From the NCBI RefSeq assembly GCF_901709675.1, contig NC_051106.1, forward strand, positions 4,164,001-4,228,000: a stretch of 64,000 nucleotides of DNA, given 5' to 3'. A program made the position numbers and the translations under genes. Origin of the DNA: Syngnathus acus (lineage: Eukaryota; Chordata; Actinopteri; Syngnathiformes; Syngnathidae). The notes beneath the pieces were generated by a model. It saw only the letters and a program-made list of their open reading frames with translations. It was not told the origin of the DNA and did not search any database. This document shows positions 59,502 to 64,000 of this stretch, one piece after another (the stretch's first letter is position 1; each line of letters opens with the position of its first letter).

Positions 59502-60154
59502 ACAAGTTTGGCACTTTTGCGCAACTGTAACTTATTTTCAACCAGCAAAAAAAAGTTTTATACAGTTAATTTTATTTTGAATACACTGTTATATTTTTAA
59601 AAATTCAAGATCAACATATTCATTTTTATTTAGTTTCAAGTTTTATTTTTTTCAAGTACAAAACTTTTTATCCCAATTTAACTCCATAGTCCGAGCTTGA
59701 ATGGCACACTGTCCCCTTTGACAAAAAGTCTCAATAATGAATAGCCATATACAACGCCATTAAGTACTTTTATGTGTTTTAGTATATTTGCTGTTTTATA
59801 ATTATTTCTGTAAAGCCAGTCAATATTCATTGGTATACTGTGATTGTACTTAAAAAGAAACATGAATTTTGAATAATTCAAAACTATATTGTATTGTTGG
59901 ATGAGCACCAACATGTGAATATTATATAGAATGTTATGTCTATTTTTTTTTTTTGTTAGAGTTAGGGAATGAAATACAGTACTGGTGTGTACTGTGTGTA
60001 TATCACACTGGTTAAACTTTCAACTGGTATTACTGACTAGAATGTCCACGAGATGGCGATGTAACGCTTCGGCACAGGTAAGGCCGTGGCAACGCAAAAA
60101 TGATGCACATGGAAAATGTAGTTTTTTCCCCTCCCTCTTTTCGCCCCATTGAGC

Positions 60155-60160
60155 CACGTG
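60155..60160. promoter_or_regulatory. CACGTG E-box upstream of prkch
   Basis: Palindromic CACGTG within gccacgtgac, 284 bp before the prkch ATG. The extended form is typical of USF/TFE-type basic-helix-loop-helix sites. Likely part of the prkch proximal promoter; inferred. Confidence 0.35.
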
Positions 60161-60443
60161 ACTAAAATGGTAGGGCAGTCCAACCAAGAAGTGGCAGGTG
60201 TTTTTCGGGGTAGAGTTATGCGGAACTTGTAAGTCCCGGTCGGCGTGTATTTGTTGTGGTTTTCTTTGTGTTGAGGACTCAGCCCACTCGAGAGTCAAAG
60301 CAAAAGGAAGGCGGATGTCAAGTGTCTAAACAACAAGTGCACTCAGCATGGACACATCGGCTTTTCGCCCGTATACCTCCTTTAAGACCTTCTATTGACT
60401 TCGTTCTTTCCCTTGAGATTTGTAACAGTCTCTAGTGGCAAGC

Positions 60444-61014
60444 ATGAAGTTTTACGGCCACATCCAGCTCCGCATCGGGGAGGCGGTGGACCTGAAACCG
60501 ACCACAGTTTCCCGGCGTCACTCCAGGATTTTCATGAAAAGCGCTTCGACGACATTGGACCCATACATTGTCCTCAAGGTGGACGATGTCAAAGTGGGTC
60601 AAACTCGCACCAAACAGAAAACCAATTCGCCGACGTACAATGAGGACTTTTCCTTCTCCGTGCGAGACGCACAACACGTCGAACTTGCTGTCTTCAACGA
60701 TACACCGATCGGATACGATGACTTTGTGGCCAACTGCACCATCCGCTTTGGGGACCTCACGAAGACAGCCAACACGGGCGAGTTCTTCGAGGGATGGGTG
60801 AGTACGTGTGTCTGGGTGGGGGGTCATCATTTGGGGTCATCATTTGGATGAGCACGCAATTGTTACATCACCTGCCATTGAGATTCAAGCATTATTTACA
60901 GACAAAATGAACGGAATGTGGCCCGTCACTCATTTCTGAGAAGACCGGTGAGGCCAGCAAAATAGTTCATGACTATTTTTTTTTAATCCAGTATTTTTTT
61001 AAAGACACAAAGTG

Positions 61015-61067
<53 letters not shown>

Positions 61068-64000
61068 CTTTTTTTATTTTTTATTTATTTTTTTAAATAA
61101 AGAAGCTGTGTACCCATAGTGTATGTCAATAGAGAGGTTGGTATGTCAGAGGAATGTTGCAGGATTGAAAATTATAGGTAACTAATTTTGGATCATAGTT
61201 TGAAACAGGTTCTTTTTTTTTTTCCCCCTGCTCAAATGTCTTCATGCCAATGCTTCTTAAACTTTGTGTTCAGGGAACTGCGGTGAATTTTTCCCCCTTC
61301 AGCCTCCATGTCCCTAACACCAGTTAAACATAATGACCATGCGTACCATACAAATGTAAATTAGCACTCTCAAAAATGAGGAAACAAATCAATAAAATTA
61401 TATTATAATTTTTCTATAACTCCTGTTGGGGTGTGGGACTTAAATCTGTTTTAAATATGTATTCCTACAATAACATGCCTTAAAAGTACAACAACAACAA
61501 ATCACTATTTATGCAGAAAAATCTGATGTATGTGATTTTACATTGGAGTGGATGGATGACGCTATAATTAATATATTTTTGGATAACATTAGAGCAAAAT
61601 TAATGACACTTCTAAATACCCCTCAACCTGCTTTTTATGATATGGAAAGCTTGTACGTCTGTCTCTTTCTAAAAGAAAAATATATGATTCAAATGAAGTG
61701 AAATTTAAAATCCCCCCATAGTATGCACTGCTTGGTAGCTTATAGCGGGGTTGTAATTCTAAGTCTGATGCTTTCCTATGTTGCATAAAGTTTCATTTCT
61801 GCGAAACGCTGACACGACTGTGTCAGCACTGATCCCACCCTACTTCATCATCAACTCAAAAGCCACAGACGCATCTGTAAATGTCACGTTCAAATGCATC
61901 CCCCACTTGTGTGTAAGACCTCACTATGTTAATTGAAATTAAAAGTACATTTGTGAGGCAACAGTGCGTACAAATTGCAAAATCTTGGTGAGTTATGTGC
62001 TGTGACATAATCTAAGATGAAAACAATGATAGAGGAATATTACACGGATCTCTCGAATCACTTGTCATCTTTGCTCGTCTCTTAAACATCCTTTTTGATG
62101 TGTAGCCCTTCAAGATGATGAGTTCAAAGCGCTGCTATTTAGGACAGGAAAGCAAACTACGTGCTCATATTCTAGTTCTTATCACAATGACATTTTGCCC
62201 TGACTTTCCATTTGCCGCCCATTTGATGCAAAATGCCACCTCATTGCGGTGAATGTTGCTTGCTATATATATAAAAAGAAACCCTAGCTTCTTCCTTTGT
62301 GATGCTTTATCACACACCACCGCACTCTCGTATACCATTTGTGTTTAGATAGCAAAAAAACGTATCTAGAAGTGCTAGGCTGATAGATATTTTAAGTTAT
62401 TTTAGATATTTTAAGCTAACATTAAGTCTCTGTAGCTTACAGGTGCACTGGTTAGCCTGCATGTAGGTGTACATTTATTTTGATGGTGACATTTAAGATG
62501 AAATGGAGCGGGGGGTGGGTTCAATGACAAACAAATGTGTCACTAGGGAATGGGAGTATCTGTTCTTTATTTTTCGCACTACAGGAAGGAAACTCCCATC
62601 TTCAGGCAGTCATTGACTGCAAATCATTTTCAAACAAGTACTAAAGAGACACTATTGTGGTGGTGTTCGAAGGCAAAATTAAAAAAAAAATCTGTCTTCT
62701 GGTTCTAAATGTATACTCCTTATGCTTCATGCATATTAGTGAAACATCTTCACAACTAGTAAGAGGCCTCCACAACCAGCACAACCTGCCTGACCTGCTT
62801 TGTTGTCTTTGTCAAGGTTTTTGAATTCCTATCTAATGATCTGCTTACAGGAACTAGTATGCATTTGCCCATGCACAGGGAATCCCCCTCTTTGTCACAC
62901 TTTTCTAACCAAGTTATGACAGTGTATACTTTTAATTTCGTCAGAAACATTCAAATACGTCTTCTACAATCTACATGATACATTGATTTAATTTATTATC
63001 TGCCTATTTACCTGAGTGCAAAGATAATGCGTTGTTGTTTGTTTCTGAATTGATATTCCCATACAAATTGTTTATATCTTTTTTTGCAGAAGGACTTGGA
63101 ACCCGAAGGCAACATTTACGTCTGTATTAAGCTTAACGGATCTTACATAGATGGTGAGCTGACTGCAATGCATTCTATTGCTATCTGTGCCAGGAAAGTT
63201 ATGCTTTGACTGTGTGCAAGTTCCTTTTTTATATCAATCTGCATTTTCTATATACCGTATTTTCCGGACTATAAGGCGCACCTAAAAACCTAAAATTTTC
63301 TCAAAAGCCTACAGTGCGCCTTATAGTCCAGTGCGCCTTATATAGGGACCAAATTCCTAAATTTAAACTGGCCCGAAGCATTGTGTCATAAAATACATCA
63401 TAAGTGTCCCGCTGAAGACTATGAATCATTAATCAAAAAAACTATGGATCAGCATTTTGTGATTATAAAGTAATTTGTTGCGTCTGAAGTTGAAATGAAA
63501 AAGATAAAATGGAGAATGATTTGATTTGGATTAAAAATCTGACATGATGCATTAATGGTGCGCCTTATAGTCCGGTGCGCCTTATATAAGGACAAAGTTT
63601 TAAAATGGGCCATTCATTGAAGGTGCGCCTTATAGTCCGGTGCGCCTTATAGTCCGGAAAATACGGTAATAGGAAGGTAGTCAATAAGATCAGAATCCAC
63701 ACATTGACACAATTTGCAACAGTATGTGCATGCAGATACACGTTTTATTGTCAAAAAAATTAAAGGTGTCAAAATTAATCAATTCATCAACAAATGCTAT
63801 CGTTTAGAGCCATTGTTAGACTTAAAATTGTGTAACAGTATTTGATGTTTTTGTCATCCTTAATTAAAGAGACTGATTGTATTTTGTGTTCAAATTAAGA
63901 CATTTGCAAAGATTTACTTTGGAAAGTACATCAATCGCTCTTGTATGATATTGTTGAATTATTATGTTTTTATCACCGGTTCACAGACGAGGCCATCGTG
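60444..64000 (+). CDS. prkch: Protein kinase C eta, 5' part (truncated at window edge)
   Basis: Exons 60444-60797 (118 codons), 63090-63153 and the first 14 nt of exon 3 (63987-64000). Donors gtgagt and gtgagc, acceptors ttgcag and cacag; frames join in phase 0 then G|AC. The visible 144 codons form most of the N-terminal C2-like domain of a novel PKC: MKFYGHIQLRIGEAV start, LDPYI, VGQTRTKQKTNSPTYNEDF, LAVFNDTPIGYDDFVANCT, FFEGW then KDLEPEGNIYV. Novel PKCs are diacylglycerol-activated, calcium-independent Ser/Thr kinases; the C1 and kinase domains lie off the right edge. PRKCE is the closest alternative and shares several of these motifs. The MKF start, the IGEAV motif and synteny next to slc38a6 favour prkch. 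Confidence 0.88.
60798..63089 (+). other. prkch intron 1
   Basis: 2.3-kb AT-rich intron, donor gtgagt and acceptor ttgcag, with a TA microsatellite at 61019-61066. No exon or further element recognised. Confidence 0.6.
61019..61066. repeat. (TA)24 microsatellite
   Basis: Perfect TA run of 48 bases in prkch intron 1. It can fold back on itself and is likely length-variable. Confidence 0.93.
63253..63668. mobile_element. 416-bp palindromic MITE
   Basis: Terminal inverted repeats: the left end taccgtattttccggacta followed by taaggcgcacc mirrors the right end, which closes with gtccggaaaatacggta. The outer TA at both ends could be a TA target duplication, as in Tc1/mariner-type elements. The unit gtgcgccttatagtcc recurs inside at about 63313, 63558, 63622 and 63638, in tandem with gtgcgccttatata variants. 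The unit encodes no protein and is non-autonomous. I recognise the end sequence as a common dispersed fish repeat but cannot assign the superfamily firmly. It lies wholly within prkch intron 2. Confidence 0.75.

Larger units (their letters stand above)
56755..60154. other. slc38a6-prkch intergenic region
   Basis: About 3.4 kb with no supportable gene on either strand. In particular no long uninterrupted frame that could be TMEM30B was found. It contains a 14-base C run (58065-58078) and CTCF-like motifs at 57749-57762 (plus, 12/14), 59488-59501 (minus, 14/14) and 60046-60059 (plus, 12/14). The region 59150-59420 is G/A-rich on plus. Confidence 0.55.

Overview
This window is vertebrate nuclear DNA, most probably from a percomorph-type teleost fish. 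The evidence is spliced GT-AG genes with short coding exons, many introns of only 65-81 bp beside a few multi-kilobase ones, abundant simple repeats, fish-type MITEs, and protein sequences very close to vertebrate orthologues. I cannot name the species. Six protein-coding genes can be assembled exon by exon, every exon junction keeping the reading frame. There are no bacterial operons, CRISPR arrays, rRNA or recognisable tRNA genes.

Layout: six1 (minus, 5341-6452), six4 (minus, 13242-17295), mnat1 (plus, 18896-43129), trmt5 (minus, 43541-45853), slc38a6 (plus, 46151-56141) and the 5' end of prkch (plus, 60444 to the right edge, truncated). Order and strands match human 14q23 (SIX1-SIX4-MNAT1-TRMT5-SLC38A6-PRKCH), so this is a conserved synteny block. 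SIX6 would be expected off the left edge. TMEM30B, which I recall lying between SLC38A6 and PRKCH in human, is not visible here. The left 5 kb and the six1-six4 spacer have no gene and probably hold developmental regulatory DNA.

Function: six1 and six4 are paralogous SIX-domain homeodomain factors of the Pax-Six-Eya-Dach network (muscle, ear, placode, kidney). The other genes are housekeeping or signalling genes: mnat1 is the CAK/TFIIH assembly factor, trmt5 the tRNA m1G37 methyltransferase, slc38a6 an amino-acid transporter-family protein, and prkch a novel protein kinase C. They look like bystanders in a SIX-centred regulatory block. Three arrangements stand out: six4/mnat1 are divergent 1.6 kb apart; mnat1/trmt5 end tail-to-tail with polyadenylation signals 31 bp apart; trmt5/slc38a6 are divergent with only 297 bp between start codons.

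I found no novel biological system. The most notable observations are an 8-nt first coding segment of trmt5 that completes a mitochondrial presequence, the compact CCAAT/CRE-rich bidirectional promoter, the abutting mnat1/trmt5 3' ends, a run of CTCF-like motifs confined to the trmt5-prkch end, and a 416-bp palindromic MITE. Splice sites and the reading frame were checked by hand; no search or computation was run.
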